A stretch of 64,000 bases of DNA from Pedobacter lusitanus (GTDB lineage: Bacteria; Bacteroidota; Bacteroidia; Sphingobacteriales; Sphingobacteriaceae), in the NCBI RefSeq assembly GCF_040026395.1, contig NZ_CP157278.1:4774001-4838000 (forward strand), in the 5' to 3' direction. This document shows, piece by piece, positions 53,481 to 63,533 of the stretch. The position numbers and the translations under genes were made by a program. Numbering within the stretch: position 1 is the stretch's first letter; every line of letters starts with the position of its first letter. The notes beneath the pieces were generated by a model. That model saw only the letters and a program-made list of their open reading frames with translations. It ran no database searches and was not told where the DNA came from.

Positions 53481-54578
53481 ATGAAAGATCCTTTTTCTAT
53501 CCTGACTATATTTGCCACGATGAAGACAAAGCTTCCGATTAAGAATTTATTAAAAGTAAGCTGTAGTTTTTCTCTGGCTATAAGCCTGTTCCTGTTCAGT
53601 TCTTCCTCTATGGAAGGAGAGACTATGGAGGGAGCATCATGCAGATCAATTATGTTTTTCTTCCTGATGATGTTTATCAGTATAGGTAATACAGGTTTGC
53701 TTGTCATTTTGAAAGAAAAGAACCGTGTTGGCGGACGTAATTGTACAGCCTGGTTCTATGTGTCCAGTTTTGTGATGAGTACACTGATTATGTGGATTAT
53801 GTACGCTTTTCAAATGTATCTGATTCAGCAGGGGATCTCTGCAAGAACACTGGGCATTAAAGTTAAAGGAGATATTATTTATCTGTATACTGCAGTGCAG
53901 GGGCTGTTTGTCAATAGTGTATTGCTGCTGTTGCAAAATTTCATTATTGTTCAGGATGCGAATAATAAAGCACAACTGGAAAACTCCAGGTTAAATGCGG
54001 CTAGTTCAGAAGCTGCTTATCAGTTACTACAGCAGCAGATTCAGCCTCATTTCTTATTTAATGCTCTTAATATTCTTAAATCGTTAATCAAAAAGAGTCC
54101 TGCCAGAGCAGAAGATTACCTGCAGCGGTTATCAGACTTTTTGCGGGTTTCGGTATCCGGAAATAAAAGAGGACTCGCAACACTCCATGATGAAGTGAAA
54201 TTAGGGATAGATTATCTGGAAATGCAGAAGGTCAGATTTGGGGAAGCGCTGCGGTTTTCTTTTGACACCACAAAATCAGAGGGTCTGCTGCCTGTTTTCT
54301 CTTTGCAGCCTCTTCTCGAAAATGCAATTAAGCATAATGAACTGACTGATGCAGATCCGCTTACCATAGAAATAAAACAAACTGGAAACTGGATCAGTGT
54401 AGCCAATAATATTAAGCTGAGGTCAGTGACCGAACACTCTACCGGAAGCGGCTTAGCTAATCTTGCTGAAAGATATAAACTGTTATCAGGGGATGATATT
54501 GAAATCAAAGATGATGGTAAAGTCTTTTCAGTGAGTTTAAAAATTTTAGATAATGAAGATCGTAATTATAGAAGATGA
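53481..54578 (+). CDS. LytS-type sensor histidine kinase
   Basis: A 365-residue protein. Three to four membrane segments lie in the first 155 residues. The LytS-type phosphoacceptor QQIQPHFLFNALNIL (about 185-200) and a HATPase region (PLLENAIKHN; GSGLANLAERY) follow. The ATG at 53481 directly follows the preceding stop; a second in-frame ATG at 53520 is an alternative. It would sense a membrane signal and phosphorylate the LytTR regulator encoded next, with which it overlaps by 26 bp. Confidence 0.9.
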   Translation: MKDPFSILTIFATMKTKLPIKNLLKVSCSFSLAISLFLFSSSSMEGETMEGASCRSIMFFFLMMFISIGNTGLLVILKEKNRVGGRNCTAWFYVSSFVMSTLIMWIMYAFQMYLIQQGISARTLGIKVKGDIIYLYTAVQGLFVNSVLLLLQNFIIVQDANNKAQLENSRLNAASSEAAYQLLQQQIQPHFLFNALNILKSLIKKSPARAEDYLQRLSDFLRVSVSGNKRGLATLHDEVKLGIDYLEMQKVRFGEALRFSFDTTKSEGLLPVFSLQPLLENAIKHNELTDADPLTIEIKQTGNWISVANNIKLRSVTEHSTGSGLANLAERYKLLSGDDIEIKDDGKVFSVSLKILDNEDRNYRR

Positions 54579-55314
54579 AAAGTTAACGGCTGAAGATCTC
54601 GCTGATGTGATTTTGAAATTGCAGCCCGACGCGCAGCTGGTTGCTTTTCTCAGATCTGTAAAAGAAGCCGTGGAATATTTTGAAAGAGGGCCTGTACCTG
54701 ATTTAATCTTTAGTGATATACAATTAGGTGATGGGGTGAGCTTTGATGTTTTTAAAACCGTCAACGTTGCTGCACCTATTATTTTTTGCACTGCTTATGA
54801 TGAGTATGCGATGAATGCTTTCAAGACCAACGGTATTGATTATATTCTAAAGCCATTTACTGAAGTTTCCATTGCACAGGCTTTAAACAAATACCATTCT
54901 TTACGCAGAGGATTCTCTCCTGAAAGAATAACCTATGATGCTATTTTTGATCATTTTGTAAGTAAGATGCCACCAAAGACATCTTCTATATTAGTGAGCT
55001 ATAAGGATAAAATCATTCCTGTCAAAACTGATCATATCGCTTTGTTCTATATCGCCAATGAGGAAACCAGTCTGCTGACTTTTGATCATAAAACCTATGT
55101 GCTGAATAAGAATCTGGAAGAGCTTGAAAAACTATCGGGTGATGATTTTTTCAGAGTAAACCGTCAGTATCTTGTGAACCGGAAAGCTGTAAAAGATGCA
55201 GCACATTTTTTTTCCCGTAAGCTGGTGATTAACCTGTCTGTTTCGTTCAGGGATCCTATTACCATCAGTAAGGAAAAAACGCCTCAGTTTCTGGATTGGC
55301 TGGCCAGGAAGTAA
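54553..55314 (+). CDS. LytTR-family response regulator
   Basis: A 253-residue protein. The receiver domain (about 1-120) has IEDEKLTAED at the start, the phospho-acceptor Asp in LIFSDIQLGDG and a Lys in ILKPF. The LytTR DNA-binding domain (about 150-253) has NRQYLVNRKAV near its end. It is the partner of the upstream kinase. Target genes are probably in or near this operon, including the outer-membrane protein gene. Confidence 0.94.
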   Translation: MKIVIIEDEKLTAEDLADVILKLQPDAQLVAFLRSVKEAVEYFERGPVPDLIFSDIQLGDGVSFDVFKTVNVAAPIIFCTAYDEYAMNAFKTNGIDYILKPFTEVSIAQALNKYHSLRRGFSPERITYDAIFDHFVSKMPPKTSSILVSYKDKIIPVKTDHIALFYIANEETSLLTFDHKTYVLNKNLEELEKLSGDDFFRVNRQYLVNRKAVKDAAHFFSRKLVINLSVSFRDPITISKEKTPQFLDWLARK

Positions 55315-55507
55315 TTGATTATATAATGATTTTACCGGCAAATTAGGACTATTCACCGCCTATTTTGTGCGGTTCAGCTTGTAATCCCTATAAATATCGA
55401 ACCTTATGTCACATCTTTATCTTAGAGATTATTCTCCTGTGGCAGATTAGAATTTACAGGTTTTGTCTCCTGATATTTTTTATAAATCTTGAACTATTTA
55501 ATTATAA

Positions 55508-55747
55508 GTGATGAACATTATTATTTTTAAAACATCAGTCCAGGACAATGATGATCTGGAGTGTTTAAGGCCAGAATTAAATGCCTTCCTTGGAGAGAAG
55601 AACTGGACTTTTGATTTAGAAGATGTCGATAAGATTCTCAGAGTTGTGAGCCCTGTACTTTGCACTATTGCAGTGGAACAGCTCTTACTGGAGCAAGGGT
55701 TTTTATGTATAGAGATGCCCTATTCTCTGGATGAATTTAAAGTTTAA
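55508..55747 (+). CDS. Small conserved hypothetical protein, ferredoxin-fold-like
   Basis: A 79-residue acidic protein starting MMNIIIFKTSV, with a beta-alpha-beta-beta-alpha-beta look (the central WTFDLEDVDKILRV strand and helix, then a GFLCIEMPYS strand). This resembles heavy-metal-associated-like small proteins in Sphingobacteriaceae, but it has no CxxC motif. Function unknown. It stands alone, 193 bp after the response regulator. Confidence 0.6.
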   Translation: MMNIIIFKTSVQDNDDLECLRPELNAFLGEKNWTFDLEDVDKILRVVSPVLCTIAVEQLLLEQGFLCIEMPYSLDEFKV

Positions 55748-55789
55748 AACAGGATTAACAAAAGCCTGGAAGGTATAAAAACTGGAAGG

Positions 55790-55829
55790 TATAGAAAAAC
55801 GAAAGGGATGTTCCATCCGAAACATCCCT
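55790..55829 (-). terminator. Terminator of the pfkA-kinase-gap operon
   Basis: AGGGATGTT (55804-55812) and AACATCCCT (55821-55829) form a 9-bp stem. Read on the minus strand it is followed by TTTCGTTTTTC, a T-rich tail. It lies 34 bp after the gap stop codon. Confidence 0.75.
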
Positions 55830-55863
55830 GTTCTAACCAAATATAAACCTGTATGAACGGGTT

Positions 55864-57713
<1,850 letters not shown>

Positions 57714-57714
57714 G

Positions 57715-58701
57715 TTAAATGGATAAAACTTTAGTCATTTCCAAAAGATCACTTTCTAATTTAAAACTATGTTCTGTCAGCGCTTCGTCCAGACTGGTCA
57801 GCTTAATATCGTTTCCTCTTAATCCAACCATTTGCTGAGTGTTGCCTTTCAGCAATTCATTTACGGCTGCATATCCTAAACGACTACCTAAGATCCTGTC
57901 AAAACTACTTGGACTTCCACCACGCTGCAGGTGTCCTAAGATAGTCACCTTTGTATCATAATGGTTGAACTTTTCTTTAACATGTTTGGCAATGTCATAG
58001 GCACCACCCTGTTTATGTCCTTCAGATACAATTACAATACTGGAAGACTTCTTTGTTGCTGCTCCGGCTTCAAGCTGTTTGATCAGCTCGTCCAGGCTTG
58101 TTGCTCTCTCAGGCAGTAATACAGCTTCAGCTCCGCAGGCAATAGCACTTCTTAAAGCGATACAACCTGAGTCGCGGCCCATTACCTCAACAAAGAATAA
58201 ACGGTCGTGTGAATCAGCGGTATCCCTGATTTTATCTATGGCTTCGATGACTGTGTTAATGGCAGTATCATAGCCCAATGTAAAATCGGATCCGTATAAA
58301 TCATTGTCAATAGTACCGGGAATGGCAATTACATTAATCTGGTGTCTTTGCGCAAAACGACGGGCTCCGGTAAAAGTACCATCACCACCAATAACAACCA
58401 GTGCATCTATCTGATGCAGCTTGAGGTTTTCATACGCAAGGTCCATACCTTCGTCAGTTTTAAACTCTAAGCAACGTGCCGTTTTGAGTACGGTTCCACC
58501 TAAATGGATAATGTTGCTCACTGAACGGGCATCCATAGGAATAATATTATTCGTTATTAATCCCTGATAACCTTGCAAAACTCCAAACATATTTATACCA
58601 TTGTAAATACCGGTACGTACAACTGCTCTTATGCATGCGTTCATCCCGGGAGCGTCACCCCCAGATGTCAATACAGCGATATTTTTGATATTTGGTTTCA
58701 T
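57715..58701 (-). CDS. pfkA: ATP-dependent 6-phosphofructokinase
   Basis: A 328-residue PfkA. It has TSGGDAPGMNACIRA at the start, VIGGDGTFTGA (the Gly of GGDGT predicts ATP rather than pyrophosphate), PGTIDNDL (catalytic Asp) and VEVMGRDSGCIAL. It phosphorylates fructose-6-phosphate, the committing step of glycolysis. It is the first gene of the pfkA-kinase-gap operon and is divergent from the Nudix-like regulator across a 118-bp gap. Confidence 0.96.
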   Translation of the reverse strand: MKPNIKNIAVLTSGGDAPGMNACIRAVVRTGIYNGINMFGVLQGYQGLITNNIIPMDARSVSNIIHLGGTVLKTARCLEFKTDEGMDLAYENLKLHQIDALVVIGGDGTFTGARRFAQRHQINVIAIPGTIDNDLYGSDFTLGYDTAINTVIEAIDKIRDTADSHDRLFFVEVMGRDSGCIALRSAIACGAEAVLLPERATSLDELIKQLEAGAATKKSSSIVIVSEGHKQGGAYDIAKHVKEKFNHYDTKVTILGHLQRGGSPSSFDRILGSRLGYAAVNELLKGNTQQMVGLRGNDIKLTSLDEALTEHSFKLESDLLEMTKVLSI

Positions 58702-58724
58702 GTGTTTATATATACGAATATACC

Positions 58725-58739
58725 GTGTAGATATTACAC
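58725..58739. promoter_or_regulatory. Inverted repeat in the pfkA/Nudix intergenic region
   Basis: GTGTA (58725-58729), a 5-bp spacer GATAT, and TACAC (58735-58739) form a perfect dyad in the gap between the divergent pfkA and Nudix regulator genes. A short TATA-rich stretch (58711-58722) adjoins it. It is a candidate operator for the neighbouring regulator; this is inference. Confidence 0.4.
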
Positions 58740-58819
58740 TAAGTAATTTATTTTGATTTATTTTATGTAAATCGCAAACAAGTATATTAATTTGCTTTAG
58801 TTTTTAAAAATTTAATGTT

Positions 58820-59509
58820 TTGAAAGAAGTCTTACCACAGCTTACTTCCACCTTCTCGATAGATTGTGTTTTGTTCGGATTTGATGAAGGAGAATTAAAA
58901 GTTCTTTTGATTGAAAGGAATGAAGAACCTTTTAAAGATTGGTGGGCCCTTCCCGGATATCTTGTAAACGAGAACGAAAGTTTAGATCAGTCAGCGGCGC
59001 GTATTCTGCACGAACTAACTGGTATAGAGAATGTTTATATGGAACAGTTCTATACTTTTGGTGATGTCGGCCGCCACCCTCAGGGGAGAATTATATCAGT
59101 AGCTTATTATGCAATGTTGCGTTTGGGGGGCGATAAAGCCCTTAAACCAATCAGCAATTATGCTAAACAGGCACATTGGATTAATGTCAAAGAGCTGCCT
59201 CCTCTGGCTTTTGATCATCAGAAAATATTTGATCAGGGGCTTGAAAAGATCAAAAGGAGGATCAAACATCAGCCTATAGCATTTGAATTACTGCCTGAAA
59301 AATTCACATTAACGCAATTGCAGAATGTGTATGAAGTTATTTTGGGCAAAAAACTTGACAAAAGAAATTTCAGGAAAAAAATGCTCAGCTTCAACGTTTT
59401 AAAAGACCTGAATGAGAAACAGAAAGGAGTGTCTTTTAGGGCAGCCACGCTGTACCGTTTTGATAAAAGAAAATATGGAAAGTTATTTGGAAAAGAAATC
59501 TCTTTTTAA
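58820..59509 (+). CDS. NrtR/AraR-like Nudix-domain transcription regulator
   Basis: A 229-residue protein. The N-terminal Nudix fold (about 10-140) has GYLVNENESLDQSAARILHE with E53, R61 and E65 kept. However, the REUxEE core reads RILHEL (Ile62 and Leu66 replace Glu) and the leading Gly is Tyr47, so hydrolysis is unlikely. A winged-helix-like region (about 150-229, LTQLQNVYEVILGKKL; FRKKMLSFNVLKDL) follows. This matches the NrtR group; in Bacteroidetes a related protein, AraR, controls sugar genes. The start is TTG at 58820, since the ATG at 58815 is blocked by a stop. It faces pfkA, so it may control that operon. Confidence 0.85.
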   Translation: MKEVLPQLTSTFSIDCVLFGFDEGELKVLLIERNEEPFKDWWALPGYLVNENESLDQSAARILHELTGIENVYMEQFYTFGDVGRHPQGRIISVAYYAMLRLGGDKALKPISNYAKQAHWINVKELPPLAFDHQKIFDQGLEKIKRRIKHQPIAFELLPEKFTLTQLQNVYEVILGKKLDKRNFRKKMLSFNVLKDLNEKQKGVSFRAATLYRFDKRKYGKLFGKEISF

Positions 59510-59520
59510 AAGGACAAGAT

Positions 59521-59578
59521 AAATCAATGCATAAAAAAAACCGGTTATTTATAACCGGTTTTTTTTATGCATTGATTT
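59521..59578. terminator. Perfect 28-bp-arm inverted repeat, bidirectional terminator
   Basis: The arms 59521-59548 and 59551-59578 are exact reverse complements with a 2-nt loop. The core ACCGGTTAT/ATAACCGGT is flanked by eight A residues on one side and eight T residues on the other, so it ends transcription from both the Nudix regulator and the convergent kinase gene. Confidence 0.9.
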
Positions 59579-59583
59579 CCTTT

Positions 59584-60447
59584 TTATCTCAGACTTCTTG
59601 CTGGTTGCATATGGTAATCAACAAGATCATCTATAGGAGAACGGATAATTTTACCTACACCCATTTCGTATCTGTCAGCAACAATGCTCAGGATATCTCT
59701 GAAGCTATAGCCTACAGAACCCACACAGTTTAAGGTATAGTCTTTATAATTAGGATAGTGAATAACCAGGTTCTCAAAAAATGCGGTGAAAGCATATTCT
59801 ACAGTAGAGAATGCATAGTCCTCGTAGTTATCTTTGAAGTCATATAAGAACTTGCTGAATCCTGCGCAAAAACGGTTTGGAAGCGGCTTATTATAGATGT
59901 GGTCAAAGATATCTTCGTTAGTCAGTGCAAAATTATCATAGAAACTTTCTCTCAGTCCTTTTGGCATATAACCTTTCATGTAATCACCAAGAATGCGTTT
60001 ACCGATGTAACATCCGCTACCTTCATCACCAAGGAAATAACCTAAAGAATCAATGTTTAAAGAAATGTCGCTTCCATCATAAAGACATGAATTCGTACCT
60101 GTACCCAGGATAGCAGCGAAACCAGGTTCATCACCTAATAATGCTCTGCACGAAGCCAGTAAATCATGTCCGATAAAGATGATTGCATTAGGGAAAATCT
60201 GTCCCATAGCATCTGATACAATTTTTTTATTTGCATCAGTTGAACAGCCTGCGCCGTAATAATATACTTCTGTTAGCTTATCTGCTTCTAAATGATCCGG
60301 TAAGGATTTTTTTAAAGATTCAACGATATAATCTGTACTTGAAAAATACGGATTGTAACCTTCAGTGTTAAAATGAATTTTTCTACCAGCTTCATTAATT
60401 AAGCACCAATTGGTTTTGGTTGAACCACCATCTGCAATAACTATCAT
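59584..60447 (-). CDS. BadF/BadG-type N-acetylglucosamine kinase
   Basis: A 287-residue ASKHA kinase with the full phosphate-1 loop MIVIADGGSTKTNW, catalytic region HDLLASCRALL, phosphate-2 ILGTGTNSCLYDG and the GDEGSGCYIGKR loop. The family phosphorylates N-acetylglucosamine or a related sugar in amino-sugar use. It is a paralogue of the degraded homologue at 56871-57713, but with intact motifs. Its upstream region is the long gap to the threonine aldolase gene. Confidence 0.9.
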   Translation of the reverse strand: MIVIADGGSTKTNWCLINEAGRKIHFNTEGYNPYFSSTDYIVESLKKSLPDHLEADKLTEVYYYGAGCSTDANKKIVSDAMGQIFPNAIIFIGHDLLASCRALLGDEPGFAAILGTGTNSCLYDGSDISLNIDSLGYFLGDEGSGCYIGKRILGDYMKGYMPKGLRESFYDNFALTNEDIFDHIYNKPLPNRFCAGFSKFLYDFKDNYEDYAFSTVEYAFTAFFENLVIHYPNYKDYTLNCVGSVGYSFRDILSIVADRYEMGVGKIIRSPIDDLVDYHMQPARSLR

Positions 60448-60990
60448 CTTAATTCGTTTTTTTTGGGGTAAAAGTAAATATTCCTGACAACTTGTTTTTT
60501 TCCATTTTCGGTCTTTTTTAATGGTCTGTTTATGGTCCTTTTTGCCCGTTCAGTTTTTGTTTGCCTGATACCGGCGTTTATCTCTGTATTTATTTTTTAA
60601 TTTTAGTGTTATTCCCTGTATTTGCCTTCTTTTATCCCCCTCAATTTAATTATCTTTTTCTTGTGCCTCTTTGTAAAGTGCAAGTATTCAGGCTGTAAGC
60701 CTCGGTAATTAAGATATTGTTAAATTAACACTAAGATAAAATTACACTAGTTATTTTAAATTCCAAATTTTAATATTTTATCATAGCAGATAAAGGTCAC
60801 AATATTCTTTTAAAATACCCAATCATTCAATTTTAAATCACTCATAACGAGCAAATAAAGAATTTAATGTTGTATTTCATTACCACACGAATAAAAATAC
60901 TTTGATGTGAACTGTAATTGTGATAATTTCACCATTAACCATTACAGGAAGCACATAAAAATGAAATTGTGTGTTATCCTGCACTATTCC
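60448..60990. other. Long intergenic region upstream of threonine aldolase
   Basis: About 540 bases between divergent genes, with AT-rich stretches and no recognised gene or RNA. It must hold the promoters of both neighbours. No -33/-7 pair of good spacing was found by eye. In-frame starts at 60907 (GTG) and 60961 (ATG) are not preferred for the downstream gene. Confidence 0.5.
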
Positions 60991-62019
60991 ATGCAAAAAA
61001 AAATAGATTTTAGAAGTGATACTGTAACGATGCCTACTGCAGATATGATCTCTGCAATGATGATGGCAAAAGTTGGTGATGATGTATACGGGGAAGATGA
61101 AACTGTTGCTGAACTTGAAAACAAGCTATCTGTACTCTTTAATATGGAAGCCGGATTATTTTGTCCTTCGGGGACCATGACCAATCAGATAGCGATTAAG
61201 TGTTTTACCCAGCCTATGGATGAGGTAATTTGTGATCAGACCGCACATGTTTACCGTTATGAGGGTGGTGGTATTGCATTTCATTCTTCTGCTTCAGTAA
61301 GGCTGCTTAACGGACCAAGAGGAATTCTTACTCCGGAAATGATTGCCCCGGAAATTAATGAAGATAATATCCATTATCCTAATTCCAGTTTAGTGGTATT
61401 GGAAAATACAGTAAATAAAGGAGGTGGAGCCTGTTATACACTGGAGCAGATCGCACCGATAGCAGAACTCTGCAGGAGCCGGGGTTTAAAAGTCCATCTG
61501 GACGGTGCAAGAATTTTTAATGCGCTGGTCAGAACAGGGGATCAGGCCGGAGATTACGGTCAGTATTTTGACGGAATTTCAATATGTCTTTCTAAAGGAC
61601 TGGGCGCGCCGGTGGGTTCAGTACTGCTGGGTACAAAAGCTACTATTCGTCAGGCAAAAAAGATCCGTAAAGCATTTGGTGGTGGCATGCGCCAGGCAGG
61701 TTTTCTTGCTGCTGCAGGGATTTATGCGCTGGACCATCATGTAACCAGGCTTGCAGAAGATCATTTGCATGCGCAGCTTCTGGCAGATGCTCTGGAAGAA
61801 GCCGTGTTTGTAGAATCAGTAATGCCAGTAGAAACGAATATTGTTATTTTTAAAATAGCAGCAGGTTATACTGCTGCGGGTATACTGGACAGTCTAAATA
61901 CCAGTGGTATTTTATGTGGTGCTTTTGGCCCGGATACTTTGAGATTTGTTACTCACCTCAATACAGATGCCGGTCAGATTGCAAGGGCCATTCAGCTGAT
62001 CAAAGAACTTAAACCATAA
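60991..62019 (+). CDS. ltaE: Low-specificity L-threonine aldolase
   Basis: A 342-residue protein from the ATG at 60991; in-frame starts further up (60961, 60907) add residues unlike the family. The N-terminus KIDFRSDTVTMP is the family signature, with the VGDDVYGEDE loop and the PLP lysine in ICLSKGLGAP. It splits threonine and allo-threonine into glycine and acetaldehyde. accC follows 24 bp downstream, possibly in one transcript. Confidence 0.92.
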   Translation: MQKKIDFRSDTVTMPTADMISAMMMAKVGDDVYGEDETVAELENKLSVLFNMEAGLFCPSGTMTNQIAIKCFTQPMDEVICDQTAHVYRYEGGGIAFHSSASVRLLNGPRGILTPEMIAPEINEDNIHYPNSSLVVLENTVNKGGGACYTLEQIAPIAELCRSRGLKVHLDGARIFNALVRTGDQAGDYGQYFDGISICLSKGLGAPVGSVLLGTKATIRQAKKIRKAFGGGMRQAGFLAAAGIYALDHHVTRLAEDHLHAQLLADALEEAVFVESVMPVETNIVIFKIAAGYTAAGILDSLNTSGILCGAFGPDTLRFVTHLNTDAGQIARAIQLIKELKP

Positions 62020-62043
62020 TAATTCTATTATATAAAGATTAAT

Positions 62044-63528
62044 ATGAAGAAGATTTTAATTGCCAACAGGGGCGAGATTGCATTGCGTATCATGCGTTCT
62101 GCAAAAGAAATGGGCATATTGACTGTCGCTGTATTTTCTGAAGCCGACAGAGAAGCCCTTCACGTACGTTATGCAGACGAAGCTATTTTTATTGGCCCTG
62201 CACCTGCAAGCCAGTCTTATCTGGTAGGACAAAAGATTATAGACGCCTGTATAACCACAGGTGCTGAAGCTATACATCCTGGATATGGATTCTTATCAGA
62301 AAACGCCGAATTTGCCAGGATGGTGAAAGATGCCGGACTGATTCTAATAGGGCCTTCACCAGAAGCGATGGCAACAATGGGCAATAAATTATCTGCTAAA
62401 GCTGCCGCATTGAAATATCATATTCCTATGGTTCCCGGAACCGAAGAAGCCATTACTGATATAGAAGAAGCTAAACGCAGGGCACAGGAAGTTGGCTTTC
62501 CGATTCTGATTAAGGCTGCCGCAGGCGGAGGAGGAAAAGGGATGCGTATTGTAGAAGAACTGGCTGTTTTTGAAGAGCAGATGCAGCTGGCGGTAAGTGA
62601 AGCCAAATCCGCATTTGGTGATGGAGCAGTTTTTATAGAAAGATATGTTTCATCACCCAGACATATCGAAATACAGGTATTGGGAGATAATCATGGAAAT
62701 ATAGTTCATCTTTTTGAAAGAGAATGCTCTATTCAGCGAAGACATCAGAAGGTCATTGAAGAAGCACCTTCCAGTGTGCTCACTCCTGAAATCAGAGAGA
62801 AAATGGGTAAATGTGCTGTAGACGTTGCCAGATCTGTTAATTATACCGGAGCAGGTACTGTAGAGTTTATTTTAGATGAAAACCTGGATTTCTTTTTTCT
62901 GGAAATGAATACCCGTTTGCAGGTAGAACATCCGGTTACAGAATTAATTACCGGGCTTGATCTGGTTAAAGAACAGATTAAAATAGCCAGGGGCGAGAAA
63001 TTGAGCTATAGCCAGGAGGATTTAAAAATTAACGGACATGCCGTGGAACTCAGAGTTTATGCAGAAGATCCGCAGCATAATTTCCTTCCGGACATTGGCA
63101 TATTAAAGACTTACCGCACGCCAAAAGGGAATGGAGTCAGAGTAGATGATGGATTTGAACAGGGGATGGAAATTCCTGTTTACTATGATCCAATGATTGC
63201 CAAGCTGATTACCTATGGTGCAAACCGGGAGGAAGCTATTTCCAGAATGAGCCGTGCGATTTCAGAATATGACATTACAGGCATTCAAACTACTTTGAAC
63301 TTTGGTAAATTTGTCATGGGACATGAGGCTTTTACTTCCGGAAATTTTGATACCCATTTCGTAAGTAAATATTTTAACCCACAGGACAGGGAAAAAACAG
63401 AAGAAGATGAAGCCCTTATTGCGGCTATAGTTGCACTGAAAAACCTGAAGAAGAAAAAAAGCACTGCAGTAACAGAAACGGCAGGCGGGACAACCAGTAA
63501 CTGGCTTAAAAACCGGACAAAATATTAG
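62044..63528 (+). CDS. accC: Biotin carboxylase subunit of an acyl-CoA carboxylase
   Basis: A 494-residue ATP-grasp protein. KKILIANRGEIALRI begins it; AAAGGGGKGMRIV is the ATP loop, and QRRHQKVIEEAP and EMNTRLQVEHPVTE are the catalytic signatures. The C-terminal 45 residues after the core (KKKKSTAV region) extend it beyond the usual ~450 residues, as in the biotin carboxylase subunits of acyl-CoA carboxylases such as propionyl-CoA carboxylase. It carboxylates biotin on a carrier protein not present in this window. It is followed 5 bp later by riboflavin synthase. Confidence 0.92.
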   Translation: MKKILIANRGEIALRIMRSAKEMGILTVAVFSEADREALHVRYADEAIFIGPAPASQSYLVGQKIIDACITTGAEAIHPGYGFLSENAEFARMVKDAGLILIGPSPEAMATMGNKLSAKAAALKYHIPMVPGTEEAITDIEEAKRRAQEVGFPILIKAAAGGGGKGMRIVEELAVFEEQMQLAVSEAKSAFGDGAVFIERYVSSPRHIEIQVLGDNHGNIVHLFERECSIQRRHQKVIEEAPSSVLTPEIREKMGKCAVDVARSVNYTGAGTVEFILDENLDFFFLEMNTRLQVEHPVTELITGLDLVKEQIKIARGEKLSYSQEDLKINGHAVELRVYAEDPQHNFLPDIGILKTYRTPKGNGVRVDDGFEQGMEIPVYYDPMIAKLITYGANREEAISRMSRAISEYDITGIQTTLNFGKFVMGHEAFTSGNFDTHFVSKYFNPQDREKTEEDEALIAAIVALKNLKKKKSTAVTETAGGTTSNWLKNRTKY

Positions 63529-63533
63529 AATTT

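Noticed and set aside
59527-59733. Short frame starting in the terminator hairpin
   Set aside because: Its start is inside the perfect inverted repeat and the rest is antisense to the kinase gene.
60907-60990. N-terminal extension of the threonine aldolase
   Set aside because: The family begins near the RSDTVT motif, which fits the ATG at 60991; the extension is Cys- and His-rich and unlike homologues.
63529-63533. FMN riboswitch before riboflavin synthase
   Set aside because: Only 5 bp separate it from accC, leaving no room for an aptamer.
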